Assembly (NCBI GenBank): GCA_016712565.1
Contig: JADJQU010000004.1
Span: 62,001 to 126,000, forward strand
Source: Planctomycetota bacterium
Lineage (GTDB): Bacteria > Planctomycetota > UBA1135 > GCA-002686595
Direction: 5' to 3'
DNA length: 64,000 nt
Notes under the pieces: model-generated
Database searches by the model: none
The model's input: only the letters and a program-made list of their open reading frames with translations
What the model was told of the DNA's origin: nothing
Translations under genes and position numbers: made by a program
Part shown: piece after piece, positions 43,352 through 51,994 of the stretch
How the letters are laid out: each line of letters begins with the position of its first letter
Numbering within the stretch: the stretch's first letter is position 1

Positions 43352-44506
43352 CTAGCCCGGCGTGGGCGGCAGCACGCGCGCCGCGCGCCGCTTGCCCACG
43401 GTGATCAGCAGCGCCTTCGCGCCCGCCTCGACGATCTGGCCGGGCAGGCGCACGACCTGGCCGTCGACGCTGACCCCGCCCTGCTCGCTGGCGCGGCGCG
43501 CCTCCGAGGTGGTCGCCGACAGGCCCAGGGCCTGGATCAGATTGGCCAGGGGCAGGCGGGCCGCCGCGCCCTTGGGCCAGGGGAGTTCGGGCGCTTCGCG
43601 CACCGTGGCGAGGCCCGCCTCGCCGTGGAAAAAGCGCGTGATCTCGGCCGCCAGGCGGTCCTTGGCGTCCAGCAGGTCCCCGGCGGTCAGGCTCGCGATC
43701 TGGGCCGGCGGGAGTTCGGTCAGGAGCTCGAACCAGCGCGCCACCTGGGCGTCGTCCACGCGCTTGACCTTGTGGTACATCTCGCGCGCCGAATCCGTCA
43801 GGGGCACGGAATTGTCGTAGCTCTTCGACATTTTGCGGCCGTCGAAGCCGTTGATCAGCGGCAGCGTCATGACGATCTGCGGGGGCATCGAGCACTGCTC
43901 CTGCAGGTGCCGGCCCACGATCAGGTTGAACAACTGGTCGGTGCCCCCCAATTCGACGTCGCAGCGGATCATCACCGAATCCCACCCCTGCATCAGCGGG
44001 TAGAGGAACTCGTGAATGCCGATGGGCTCGCTCTCCTGGACGCGCTTCTGGAAGGTGTCGCGCTCCAGCATGCGCGCGACCGTCATGCGCGAGGCGAGCC
44101 GCAGCACGTCCTCGAATTTCATGGCGTCGAACCACTCGGAGTTGCGGTGCACCTCCGTGCGCCCCAGGTCGAGCACCTTGGAAACCTGGGACACATAGGT
44201 GTCCAGATTCGCTTCCACCTCGGCGCGCGTCAGCTGGGGCCGCAGCTTGTTGCGGCCGGAGGGGTCCCCCACCATGGCGGTCGAGTCGCCGACGATCAGC
44301 ACGATCTGGTGGCCTTGCTGTTGCAGGGCGCGCAGCTTGAAGAGCTGCACGCAATGGCCGATGTGCAGGTCCGGGGAACTGGGGTCCATGCCGAACTTGA
44401 CCCGCAGCGGTCGGCCCGCGGACAGGCGCTCCTCCAGATCGCGTCGCTCGATCAAGTCGACGCACGAGCGCGCAAAGGACTCCGGGCCGGTCGCGTGGGT
44501 GGACAT
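43352..44506 (-). CDS. tyrS: Tyrosyl-tRNA synthetase
   Basis: 384 residues, class Ic. The HIGH motif is PDLHIGHCV near residue 48, VGDSTAMVGDPSGR follows, and KMSKS is present intact in GRKMSKSYDNSVPLTD. The C-terminal 70 residues form an S4 RNA-binding domain (LSATTSEARRASEQGGVSVDGQVV). KFGMDPSSPDLHIGH and the short length place it in the second bacterial TyrRS type (TyrZ-like). The downstream gene is convergent; the upstream lipoprotein gene ends 15 bases before the start. Confidence 0.96.
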   Translation of the reverse strand: MSTHATGPESFARSCVDLIERRDLEERLSAGRPLRVKFGMDPSSPDLHIGHCVQLFKLRALQQQGHQIVLIVGDSTAMVGDPSGRNKLRPQLTRAEVEANLDTYVSQVSKVLDLGRTEVHRNSEWFDAMKFEDVLRLASRMTVARMLERDTFQKRVQESEPIGIHEFLYPLMQGWDSVMIRCDVELGGTDQLFNLIVGRHLQEQCSMPPQIVMTLPLINGFDGRKMSKSYDNSVPLTDSAREMYHKVKRVDDAQVARWFELLTELPPAQIASLTAGDLLDAKDRLAAEITRFFHGEAGLATVREAPELPWPKGAAARLPLANLIQALGLSATTSEARRASEQGGVSVDGQVVRLPGQIVEAGAKALLITVGKRRAARVLPPTPG

Positions 44507-44521
44507 GGGAGACCCCCGAAG

Positions 44522-45568
44522 CTACGGGCGTTCGGCCGGCAGTTCCAGGGCCGAGCCCGGGCCCTGGGTGCGCCGGGCGCGGGCCTGGGCACGGCGGTCG
44601 AGCCACTGCCTCCAACTGCGCGCGTCCGAACCCAATTCCCCCTGGCCCGAAAGCCAGCGCAGGGCCACGGTGACCTTCTCCACTTCCCCGGAGGGCAGTT
44701 CCAAGACCGCCGGCGTCAGCAGGTCCAGGGCCCGGCCGCGCTGGGAAGCCTCGATGCGCACCGCGCGCTCCAGGAGTGGCGCCGGCCGGATCAGTTCCTC
44801 GCGCACGTAGCGCGCCAGTTCCTCGGGGGCCACCGGCGCCGTGGGCAGGAAGGGCGCGAGGCGCAGCACCTCGACCCGCGGGGTCGAGAGGCGGCTGGCG
44901 GGGCGGACCTCCCCGTCGCGCGTCACGTCGCCGGGCAGGAACTCCAGTTCGAACACGGCGCGCACCGCCAGGGCCGTCCCGATGGGAATGGCGAACGAGC
45001 CCAGGGAATGCTCCGCGCTGCCGTGGCCCGGCAATGACCAGCGTTCCAGGTGCTCCACCGGCGACGAGGTGGAGAAGCGTTGCTCGATCCCGGCGGGGTC
45101 GACCCCCAGCACGGCCACGCGCAGGGTGGGCGGGGCGCCGCTGAGCAGCAGATCGGCGTCGCCGCCGTTCGTGGCCAGCAGCCTGAGGTGCCACTGGTCC
45201 CCGGCGGCAGCTCCGGCGGCGGCGCCTTGCGCCGTTTCATGGACAGGCTGGGCCAGCAGGCGGAACTCCAGCACACGGGTCCATTCACGGCCCTCGACGA
45301 TGCGCTGGAACCCCTGGGCGCGTTCCAGGGCCGCACCCTGGGGGCCGCGGGCCAGGATGCGATCCAGGATGCGCCGCGCCAGGGATTCGTCCCTGGCCTC
45401 GAGGGCCGCATCCAGGCTCTGGAAGGACGGCTGGAAGGGCGCCAGCTCGGCCTCCGCCTGGGCCCGTTGCTCCGGCGTGAGCACACGCGGCGCCGAGGGG
45501 GAAGCAGCGGGCCCTGCGCACGAGACGACGACCCAGGTCGTCCATCCCGCGAGCAGGGCCCGATTCAT
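44522..45568 (-). CDS. Hypothetical lipoprotein
   Basis: 348 residues with a short signal and lipobox (WTTWVVVSC, cysteine at about residue 17). The mature part begins with helices containing AALEARDESLARRILDRILARGP. It continues into beta-rich sequence (DQWHLRLLATNGGDADLLLSG, TALAVRAVFELEFLPGDVTRDG) and ends with an Arg/Ala-rich tail. No family is recognised and no catalytic residues stand out. It lies between tyrS and rpsA on the same strand with gaps of 15 and 18 bases, so it is probably co-transcribed with them. Confidence 0.75.
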   Translation of the reverse strand: MNRALLAGWTTWVVVSCAGPAASPSAPRVLTPEQRAQAEAELAPFQPSFQSLDAALEARDESLARRILDRILARGPQGAALERAQGFQRIVEGREWTRVLEFRLLAQPVHETAQGAAAGAAAGDQWHLRLLATNGGDADLLLSGAPPTLRVAVLGVDPAGIEQRFSTSSPVEHLERWSLPGHGSAEHSLGSFAIPIGTALAVRAVFELEFLPGDVTRDGEVRPASRLSTPRVEVLRLAPFLPTAPVAPEELARYVREELIRPAPLLERAVRIEASQRGRALDLLTPAVLELPSGEVEKVTVALRWLSGQGELGSDARSWRQWLDRRAQARARRTQGPGSALELPAERP

Positions 45569-45586
45569 GGGGAGCCTAGTCGAAGC

Positions 45587-47317
45587 TCAGGCCGGAGTTT
45601 CCGGCGCGGGAGCCGCGGTGCCTTCGGCTTGACGGCGCGCATGCTCGGCCAGGATGGCCTTGTTCTCCTCGAAGTCCGCGTGGACGAAGGAGAGGCCGAT
45701 CTTGCGCTCGTCGGTGTCGACGCGGATCACGCGCACTTCGATCTTCTGGCCGGGCTTCACGATCTCCTCGGGGCTCGAGATCTTGTGATCCGAGAGCTCG
45801 GAGACGTGCAGCAGGCCCTCGAGTTCGTCCTCGAGCTTCACGAACGCGCCGAAGTTGGTGATCTTCGTCACGTGTCCGGTCAAGAGGTCGCCGACGTGGT
45901 AGTTGGCCGGGATGGTGTCCATCCAGGGGTCCTGCGAGAGCTGCTTCAAGCCCAGCGCGATGCGCTTCTTCCCGGTGTCGACCGAGAGCACGACGCAGCG
46001 CAGCTTGTCGCCCTTCTTGACCATCTCGGAGGGGTGCGTGACCTTCTTGGTCCACGACATGTCGGTCACGTGGAGCAAGCCGTCGATGCCCTCCTCGATT
46101 TCGATGAAGGCGCCGTAGGAGGTCAGGTTGCGCACCGTGCCCTCGATGACCGTGCCGACGGGGTAGTGCTGCTCGACGAGCTCCCAAGGGTTGGTCTCGG
46201 CCTGCTTCATGCCCAGCGAGATCTCCTGCTTCTCCTTGTTGTACTCGAGCACCACGACCTCGACCTTGTCGCCGGTCTTGACCAGCTCCGAGGGGTGGTT
46301 GATGCGGCGGGTCCAGCTCATCTCGGAGATGTGCACCAGGCCCTCGACGCCGTCCTCGAGCTTCACGAACGCGCCGTAGGACATGATGTTGACCACCTCG
46401 CCCACGTGGCGCGAGTTGACCGGGTAGCGCGCGTCGATGCCCTCCCAGGGCGAGGCCTGCTTCTGCTTGAGCCCCAAGGCGATGCGCTCGCGCTCGGAGT
46501 CCACGCGCAGCACGCGCACCTCGATCTGCTGGTCGATCTGCACCATTTCGCTGGGGTGGTTGATGCGGCCCCAGGTCATGTCGGTGATGTGCAGGAGCCC
46601 GTCGATGCCGCCCAGGTCCACGAACACGCCGAAGTCGGCGATGTTCTTGACCGTGCCGACGCGGTTCTGGCCTTCCTTGATGTCCGAGAGCAGGATTTCC
46701 TTCTGCTTCTGACGCTCTTCCTCGAGCAGCTTGCGGCGCGAGATGACGATGTTCATGCGCTCCGCGTCGATCTTGATGATGCGCGCGCGGATCGGCTCGC
46801 CCAGGAAGTCGGAGATGTCGTGCGTGCGGCGCAGGTTGACCTGCGACGCCGGCAGGAACACGTTGACGCCCTCGACGTCGACCAGGAGGCCGCCCTTGAT
46901 CTTGCGCTGGACCACGCCCTGGATCTCGTCGCCCTCGTGGTACTTGGTCGACACCCGTTCCCAGGCGCGCAGCCGATCGGCGCGGCGCTTGGAGATCTGG
47001 GCGGTGTCGTGCTCGTCGAGGCCGTCGTAGAAGACCTCGTAGGTCTCGCCCGGCTTGGGCAGCAGTTCGCCGAACTCGGCCAGGGCGATGGAACCTTCCG
47101 ACTTGCCGCCGATGTCCATGACCACCATTCCCGTGCGCTCGTCGACGGAGTCGACCGAGGCCTGCACGATGGAGCCGGGGCGGATGTCGCGGACGGAGGT
47201 CGTCAGTGCGGTGTGCAGGTCGCCGGTCGACAGGAGCCCCATCGACGACTGGATCTGACGTTCCAGCTCCAGGGGGTCGATTTCGAACTGCTTGATTCGG
47301 CGTGAAGCGAGAGCCAT
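45587..47317 (-). CDS. rpsA: 30S ribosomal protein S1
   Basis: 576 residues with six S1 (OB-fold) repeats. The first two are divergent (PGSIVQASVDSVDERTG; YHEGDEIQGVVQRKIKGGLLVDVEGVNVFLPASQV). The last four share GxVxxIxxFGAFVxLxDGxEGLLHxSxMSW, including VDLGGIDGLLHITDMTWG and LEDGVEGLVHISEMSW. S1 binds mRNA on the small subunit and helps to initiate structured or SD-poor messages, which fits the weak ribosome-binding sites here. It follows cmk-plsC, the common cmk-rpsA order. Confidence 0.97.
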   Translation of the reverse strand: MALASRRIKQFEIDPLELERQIQSSMGLLSTGDLHTALTTSVRDIRPGSIVQASVDSVDERTGMVVMDIGGKSEGSIALAEFGELLPKPGETYEVFYDGLDEHDTAQISKRRADRLRAWERVSTKYHEGDEIQGVVQRKIKGGLLVDVEGVNVFLPASQVNLRRTHDISDFLGEPIRARIIKIDAERMNIVISRRKLLEEERQKQKEILLSDIKEGQNRVGTVKNIADFGVFVDLGGIDGLLHITDMTWGRINHPSEMVQIDQQIEVRVLRVDSERERIALGLKQKQASPWEGIDARYPVNSRHVGEVVNIMSYGAFVKLEDGVEGLVHISEMSWTRRINHPSELVKTGDKVEVVVLEYNKEKQEISLGMKQAETNPWELVEQHYPVGTVIEGTVRNLTSYGAFIEIEEGIDGLLHVTDMSWTKKVTHPSEMVKKGDKLRCVVLSVDTGKKRIALGLKQLSQDPWMDTIPANYHVGDLLTGHVTKITNFGAFVKLEDELEGLLHVSELSDHKISSPEEIVKPGQKIEVRVIRVDTDERKIGLSFVHADFEENKAILAEHARRQAEGTAAPAPETPA

Positions 47318-47411
47318 GAAAAAATGTCCTAGGGAACGGGTTTGAAAAGGGGTGCGGAAGGGAAAGCCCCGCCGGAGCGCGTGGCTCCGTCAGGGTGTGC
47401 GTGGTGGTCGA

Positions 47412-48771
47412 TCAAGGGGAACGGGAAGCCCCGGGCTCCAGCAGGCGGGCGATGGCGGCGCGGGTCGATTCCAGGGCTTCGGGAGCCGAGGCGTCGAGGG
47501 GCGGCGCGAACTCCAGTTCGATGGGCGCGGGTCGCGGGAAGCCGACGCCCTTGCCCCAGGCCCGAAACGTGCCGCGGATCGCGCAGGGCACGATCGGGAC
47601 GCCGGCGGAGCGGGCGGCCATCAGCGCCCCGGCCTTGAAGGCCCGCAGGGGAGCCGTCCTCGGAACGCGTGCCCTCGGGGAAGATCGCCACGCAGTCGCC
47701 TGCCTCCAGGTGGGCGACCATTTCGCGCAGGGCGGCACGATCGGCCTTGCCGGGTTCCACCAGGACGGCGCCGCACTGTCGCATGACGTAGGCCAGGGCC
47801 GCGGAATTGGACAGGCTGCGACGGGCGACGAAGCACACGTGCCGCCTGGCCGCGATCGCGATCGGCGGGATGTCCAGGTAGGACTGGTGGTTGGCGGCGA
47901 TCAGCACTCCTCCCGTGGCGGGCAGAAATTCGCGGCCGCGCACGCGCCGGCGAAAGTAGGGCAGGTACCACAGGTTCATCAGGGCTCGGGTGAGCCAGTA
48001 GACGAACGTGATGCGCACCAGGGGCGCCTGGACCGGCGGCGGCCGGGTGGGCTCCCGTTGTAGGGCGGCCGCCTCGGCCGGGCGCAGGGCGGCCTCGTCG
48101 GCCGGGGCAGGGGCTTGGGCATCCCGCGGTTCCGTGCGGCGCACCTGCTCGAGGATGCGCGCCACCACCAGGTCGGCGGTCAGCACGTCGGTGTCGATCA
48201 CCAGGGCGTCCTTGGCCTGCACCAGCGGTGAGTGGGCTCGTGTCGTGTCCAGTCGATCGCGCTCCTCGATTTCGCGTTGGATTTCCGCCTGCCGTTCGGG
48301 CTGGCCGAGTTCCAAGGCGCGGCGTCGGGCGCGTTCCGTTGAAGTTGCAATGAGAAAGAACTTGTGCCTCGCGTTGGGGAAGACCACGGTCGTCGTGTCC
48401 CGCCCCTCGGCCACCAGCCCCCCGCGGCCGGCGGCCACGGTTTGCTGCTCGCGCACCACCTCGGTGCGCACGCTCGCGTGGGCACTGACGGCGGAGACGG
48501 CTGCGGTCACCTCCCGGCTGCGGATGTGGGGTTCTCCCTCACGCCCGTCCACCAGGATGTGCCCGTCCCCGTCGAAGGTGAGACGTGTCGACCGCGCCAC
48601 GCGGGCGCACTGCTCCTCGTTCGCGGGGTCAAGACCCTGCTGCAGGACCCGCCAAGTGACCGCGCGATACATGGCGCCCGTGTCCAGGAACACGAGCCCG
48701 AGTTCACGGGCGACGCGCCTGGCAACGGTGCTTTTTCCGGCGCCGGCAGGCCCGTCGATGGCGATGATCAT
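47412..48771 (-). CDS. cmk: Cytidylate kinase fused to 1-acylglycerol-3-phosphate acyltransferase, frameshifted
   Basis: Residues 1-225: MIIAIDGPAGAGKSTVARRVARELG (P-loop), FLDTGAMYRAVTWRVL and VAEGRDTTTVVFPNARHKFFL are Cmk, which phosphorylates CMP/dCMP. After an Ala/Pro linker, residues about 255-452 are PlsC: IAANHQSYLDIPPI (an NHxxxxD motif) and FPEGTRSEDGS. The frame breaks at a C run (four G on the plus strand, 47648-47651). Removing one base restores LRAFKAGALMAARSAGVPIVPCAI up to the stop at 47412, giving exactly 452 codons. PlsC makes phosphatidic acid. An intact fusion protein is therefore likely in the organism. rpsA follows. Confidence 0.88.
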
Positions 48772-48898
48772 GCAGCGGTTGGGTCGGTGTTCCCCACTCG
48801 CGAAGGGGCGAAAGAGGATACGCGCTGCGGGGCCCGGATCAAGCCCGACGCCCCCACGGGCCTGCGCAGGGCCCGCCGGCCTCCCCCATCGCCCCGCC

Positions 48899-48942
48899 CA
48901 TCGGCCGCCCATCGGCCGCCCATCGGCCGCCCATCGGCCGCC
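48899..48942. repeat. Four tandem copies of an 11-bp unit
   Basis: CATCGGCCGCC is repeated perfectly four times (48899-48942) in the 243-base gap between the lpxH stop and the cmk start. The rest of the gap is GC-rich with no ORF. Copy number could vary between strains; function is unknown. Confidence 0.8.
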
Positions 48943-49014
48943 CTGCCGGAGCCCCTCGCCGCCAGGGCCCGCCAGGAGCACGCCCCGGGGCCCCCTCCCC
49001 GCGGGAGCCCGCGG

Positions 49015-49801
49015 TCAGCGGGCCCCGGAAGGGGGCCTGGAGAACCCGGGCAGGGGCCTGCTGGAGGCGTGAAAGCAGAGCTCGGCCCCCCCGAGGAGTT
49101 CGGCCACGTCGCGGTCTCCCCCAGGCATCGAGCACGACCCAGCGGATCCCGTGCTCCAGACGCTCGTCGCGGAACACGTGGGCATGGCCGCAGATCAGGG
49201 TCTGGGCCCCCGCCTTGCGCGAGAGCCGCAGGACCTCGGAGGTCTGCTGGAGCTTGGTCTCCGCGGGCTTGCGCGCCACGGCCTGGGTGGATGCGCGGCG
49301 CAGCCGCCGGGCCACCCCCAGGGCCAGGGAGCCGGGCAGGCGCGGCGCGAGCCAGCGCACGGCCCCGGACCGCACCACGCGCTTGAGGCGTTGGTAGGCC
49401 AGGTCGCGCGTGCACAACTCATCGCCGTGCACGCACAGGAGACGCGCCGCGGGCCCCGCGGCGCACAGGAGCCCCTCCGGCGCGAGCCTGGCCCCGGTCT
49501 CGCGCTCGAACCAACGGTCCAGCAGGAAGTCCCGATTGCCGGGCACCACGTACAGGACCGTGCCTTCGTCCGTCAGCCGACGCAGGGCCTGCACCACCGC
49601 GGCGGCGCCCGAGAGCCGCCCGTGGGCGGGCCCGACCCAGGCGTCGAAAAGATCCCCCAGAATCACCAGCGCGGGCCTGCCGGCGGCGGCGGCGAGAAAA
49701 CGCCCGAAGCCCTGGCCCGCGGTCGGGTCCGCGGCGTCCAGATGCAGATCCGCGATCAGCAGGGTCCCCGCAGGCAGAACGACGTTCTCGGGATCCCCCA
49801 C
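49015..49801 (-). CDS. lpxH: UDP-2,3-diacylglucosamine pyrophosphatase LpxH-like, frameshifted
   Basis: Calcineurin-like phosphoesterase: LLIADLHLDAAD, LVILGDLFDAWVG, VVPGNRDFLLD, CVHGDELCTRD and ICGHAHVFRDE supply the two-metal ligands. LpxH cuts UDP-diacyl-GlcN to lipid X in lipid A synthesis, so its presence implies a lipopolysaccharide-type outer membrane. After RWVVLDAWG a run of five C on the plus strand (49118-49122) shifts the frame. Deleting one restores DRDVAELLGGAELCFH and a stop at 49015, for 261 residues. The start is probably the GTG at 49801, one base beyond the palindromic element, so the leader would come from that element. Confidence 0.85.
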
Positions 49802-49802
49802 G

Positions 49803-50026
49803 CTAGTGTCCTGATCCAGAAGTACGCCGACAAACTCGGCCCGCCTGCGGCTCCCTGGCGGCGTTGCCGGATCCCCTCGCGAACGACATTCGTCGTTCGC
49901 GTGCGCCTTCGGCGCACCGGGGCTTACCCCTCCGAGTGTTGCAGTGAACACGCGTCGTCGCGGCGCCTTGCCAGGAATCCGCATTCAGGCCGCCTTTGCC
50001 AACGTACTTCTGGATCACGACACTAG
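49803..50026. repeat. Palindromic intergenic element, copy 1
   Basis: A 224-bp element with a 24-bp terminal inverted repeat, one mismatch (49803-49826 against 50003-50026; arm starts CTAGTGTC, ends CCAGAAGTACG). The core on the plus strand: GCGTTGCC at 49861, a 9-bp stem hairpin GCGAACGAC/GTCGTTCGC, a second stem GTGCGCC/GGCGCAC, stem GTGTT/AACAC (49936-49940 with 49947-49951), then GCGTCGTCGC (49952-49961) and GCGCCTTG (49963-49970). The right end contains the TAG stop of the NtrC-like gene; the left end is one base from the lpxH GTG. Confidence 0.85.
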
Positions 50027-51375
50027 CCCGCCGCGTTGAGCCCGAGGTCGCGCATCTTCTCCCACAGCACCTTGCGGGAGATGCCCAGGAGTTCCGCGGT
50101 CTGGGAGCGGTGCCCGCCGCAGGCCTCCAGGGCACGCAGGATGTGGGCCGACTCGACCTCCCGCAGCACGTCCCGCAGGGGACGCACCTCGGTGCTCACC
50201 TCGGTGGCGCCGCGCCAGCGCGGGTCCAGGGGCACCAGATCGGCCAGGGCCAGTTCCTCGCGCGAGCCTGCCAGGGCGATGGCCCGCTGCACGGCATTTT
50301 CGAGCTCGCGCACGTTTCCCGGCCAGGGATGGCGCGCCAGCACCGCCAGCGTCGACGCCGAAACCGTGAAGCGCCGACCTCCGCCGTGGCGCCGCACGAA
50401 GTGCTCGAACAGCAGGGGAATGTCGCCCTCGCGGGCCCGCAGGGGCGGCAACTGGATCGGCACCACGTTGATCCGGTAGTAGAGGTCCTCGCGGAACTTG
50501 CCCGCGCGCACCAGCTCCACCAGGGGCAACTTGGTCGCCGCCACGACGCGCAAGTCCACGCTGCGGGTCTTTTCCTCTCCCAGGCGCTCGATCGTGCGCT
50601 CCTGCAGCACGCGCAAGAGCTTCACCTGCACGCTCGAGGGCATGTCGTCGATGTCGTCGAGGAAGAACGTGCCGCCGTCGGCAAGCTCCACGCGCCCCTT
50701 CTTGTCGCGCCGCGCGTCGGTGAATGCGCCGCGCGCATGGCCGAAGAGCTCGGCCTCCAGCAGGGACTCCGGCAGGGCCGCGCAGGACAGTGCCACGAAG
50801 GGGCCCTCCGCCCGCGCGCTGGCCTGGTGCAGGGCCCGGGCCACGCGCTCCTTGCCGGTGCCGCTCTCGCCCTCGATCAGCACGGTGACCTCGCTGGGGG
50901 CCACGGTGCGGATGCGCTCGAAGACGGCGCGCATGGCGGCCGAGGCACCGACGATGCCCTGGAAGGCCCCGTGGGAGCGCAGCTCCTCCTTGAGAGCGGC
51001 GTTGGCGGCCACCAGGTGCTTCACCCGGGCGAAGGTGCCCACCATGGACACCAGCGATTCGTTGCGGAAGGGCTTCTGGACGTAGTTGCGCGCTCCCAGG
51101 CGCATGGCCTCCACGGCCTGGTCGATGGTCCCAAAGCCCGTGGTCACGATCACGGGGCGCTGGGGATCGAGCTCCATCGAGCGGGCCAGCACCGCCATGC
51201 CGCCCTTGCCGGGCATGCGGATGTCGGTGATCAGCGCGTCGGGCTGGAAGGACTCCAGCAGCGCCAGGGCCGTGTCGGTGTCCGCCGCCGTGCAGAGCTC
51301 ATGGCCGGCCTCCACCAGGGCATCCCCCAGGGTCACTGCGATGGTGATCTCGTCCTCGGCCAGAAGTACGCGCAT
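50023..51375 (-). CDS. NtrC-family response regulator (REC, AAA+, Fis HTH) with altered motifs
   Basis: 450 residues. A receiver domain (phospho-acceptor D51 in LITDIRMPGKGG, K101 in VQKPF) is followed by an AAA+ domain (Walker A GESGTGKE 169-176) and a Fis-type HTH (HRSQTAELLGISRKVLWEKMRDLGL). The sigma-54-contact loop GAFTGA reads GAFTDA (216-221) and the Walker B LDEI reads LDDI (240-243). Such activators remodel sigma-54 polymerase; rpoN is 7 kb away. The two changes suggest a subfamily with modified sigma contact or slow ATPase. No sensor kinase gene is adjacent; the degenerate GGDEF gene lies 35 bases upstream. Confidence 0.93.
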   Translation of the reverse strand: MRVLLAEDEITIAVTLGDALVEAGHELCTAADTDTALALLESFQPDALITDIRMPGKGGMAVLARSMELDPQRPVIVTTGFGTIDQAVEAMRLGARNYVQKPFRNESLVSMVGTFARVKHLVAANAALKEELRSHGAFQGIVGASAAMRAVFERIRTVAPSEVTVLIEGESGTGKERVARALHQASARAEGPFVALSCAALPESLLEAELFGHARGAFTDARRDKKGRVELADGGTFFLDDIDDMPSSVQVKLLRVLQERTIERLGEEKTRSVDLRVVAATKLPLVELVRAGKFREDLYYRINVVPIQLPPLRAREGDIPLLFEHFVRRHGGGRRFTVSASTLAVLARHPWPGNVRELENAVQRAIALAGSREELALADLVPLDPRWRGATEVSTEVRPLRDVLREVESAHILRALEACGGHRSQTAELLGISRKVLWEKMRDLGLNAAG

Positions 51376-51410
51376 GGTGCGGGGCGGCTCCAGGGTCCGC
51401 CAGGATTCCC

Positions 51411-51944
51411 CTAGGCGGACAGGGCGCCGGGGTCACGCTCGCCCATGCGATCGCCGCCGCCGCGCTGGGCTTCGGCCAGGGCACCCTCGCAGGCGGAGAG
51501 CAGGGCATCGAAGAACATCGTGTCGTTGCCCCGGGAGCAGGTGAGCCCCAGGGAGATCGTGACCCGCAGGCGACGGCCCTCGCTCTCGAACTTCAGCTCG
51601 CGCACGCCCGAGAGGAGCCGCTCGGCCAGGGTTCGGGCGCCGCTGGAATCCGTGTGGGGCACCACGACCAGCAGGCGGTCGTCGGCCAGTCGGCCCAGGA
51701 AATCGCACTCCCGCACATTGCGCTTGGCGAGCTTGACCACCTCGTCCAGGATCGCCTCCTTGGAGTCGTAGCCGTAGAGGTCCCGCAGTTCGGCCAGCCG
51801 GTCCACGGCCAGCTCGATGCAGCAGATCGGATAGCCGTAGCGCTGGGCGCGGCCGAACTCGACGCGCATCAAGTGCATGATCTGCGACAGCGAGAACAAT
51901 CCCGACTCGGAGTCGGCGGGTTGCGAGGTCGGTTCTTGGGCCAT
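51411..51944 (-). CDS. Degenerate GGDEF-domain protein
   Basis: 177 residues. After a 15-residue Ser/Gln-rich tail comes a diguanylate-cyclase-like fold: FSLSQIMHLMRVEFGRAQRYGYPICCIELAVDRL, DEVVKLAKRNVRECDFLGRLADDRLLVVVPHT and VTISLGLTCS. The active-site GG(D/E)EF is replaced by LADDR, so cyclase activity is unlikely; it may bind nucleotide or act as a protein-interaction module. It lies between the FHA-like membrane protein and the NtrC-like regulator with gaps of 50 and 35 bases, suggesting one signalling operon. Confidence 0.85.
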   Translation of the reverse strand: MAQEPTSQPADSESGLFSLSQIMHLMRVEFGRAQRYGYPICCIELAVDRLAELRDLYGYDSKEAILDEVVKLAKRNVRECDFLGRLADDRLLVVVPHTDSSGARTLAERLLSGVRELKFESEGRRLRVTISLGLTCSRGNDTMFFDALLSACEGALAEAQRGGGDRMGERDPGALSA

Positions 51945-51994
51945 GGGGCGAGGTTCTGCGCGTGGATTTCCGGGGGTGTGGCCGAGTCGCGGGA

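Noticed and set aside
48899..48942. The 11-bp tandem repeat as a CRISPR array
   Set aside because: Units are directly adjacent with no spacers and are too short.
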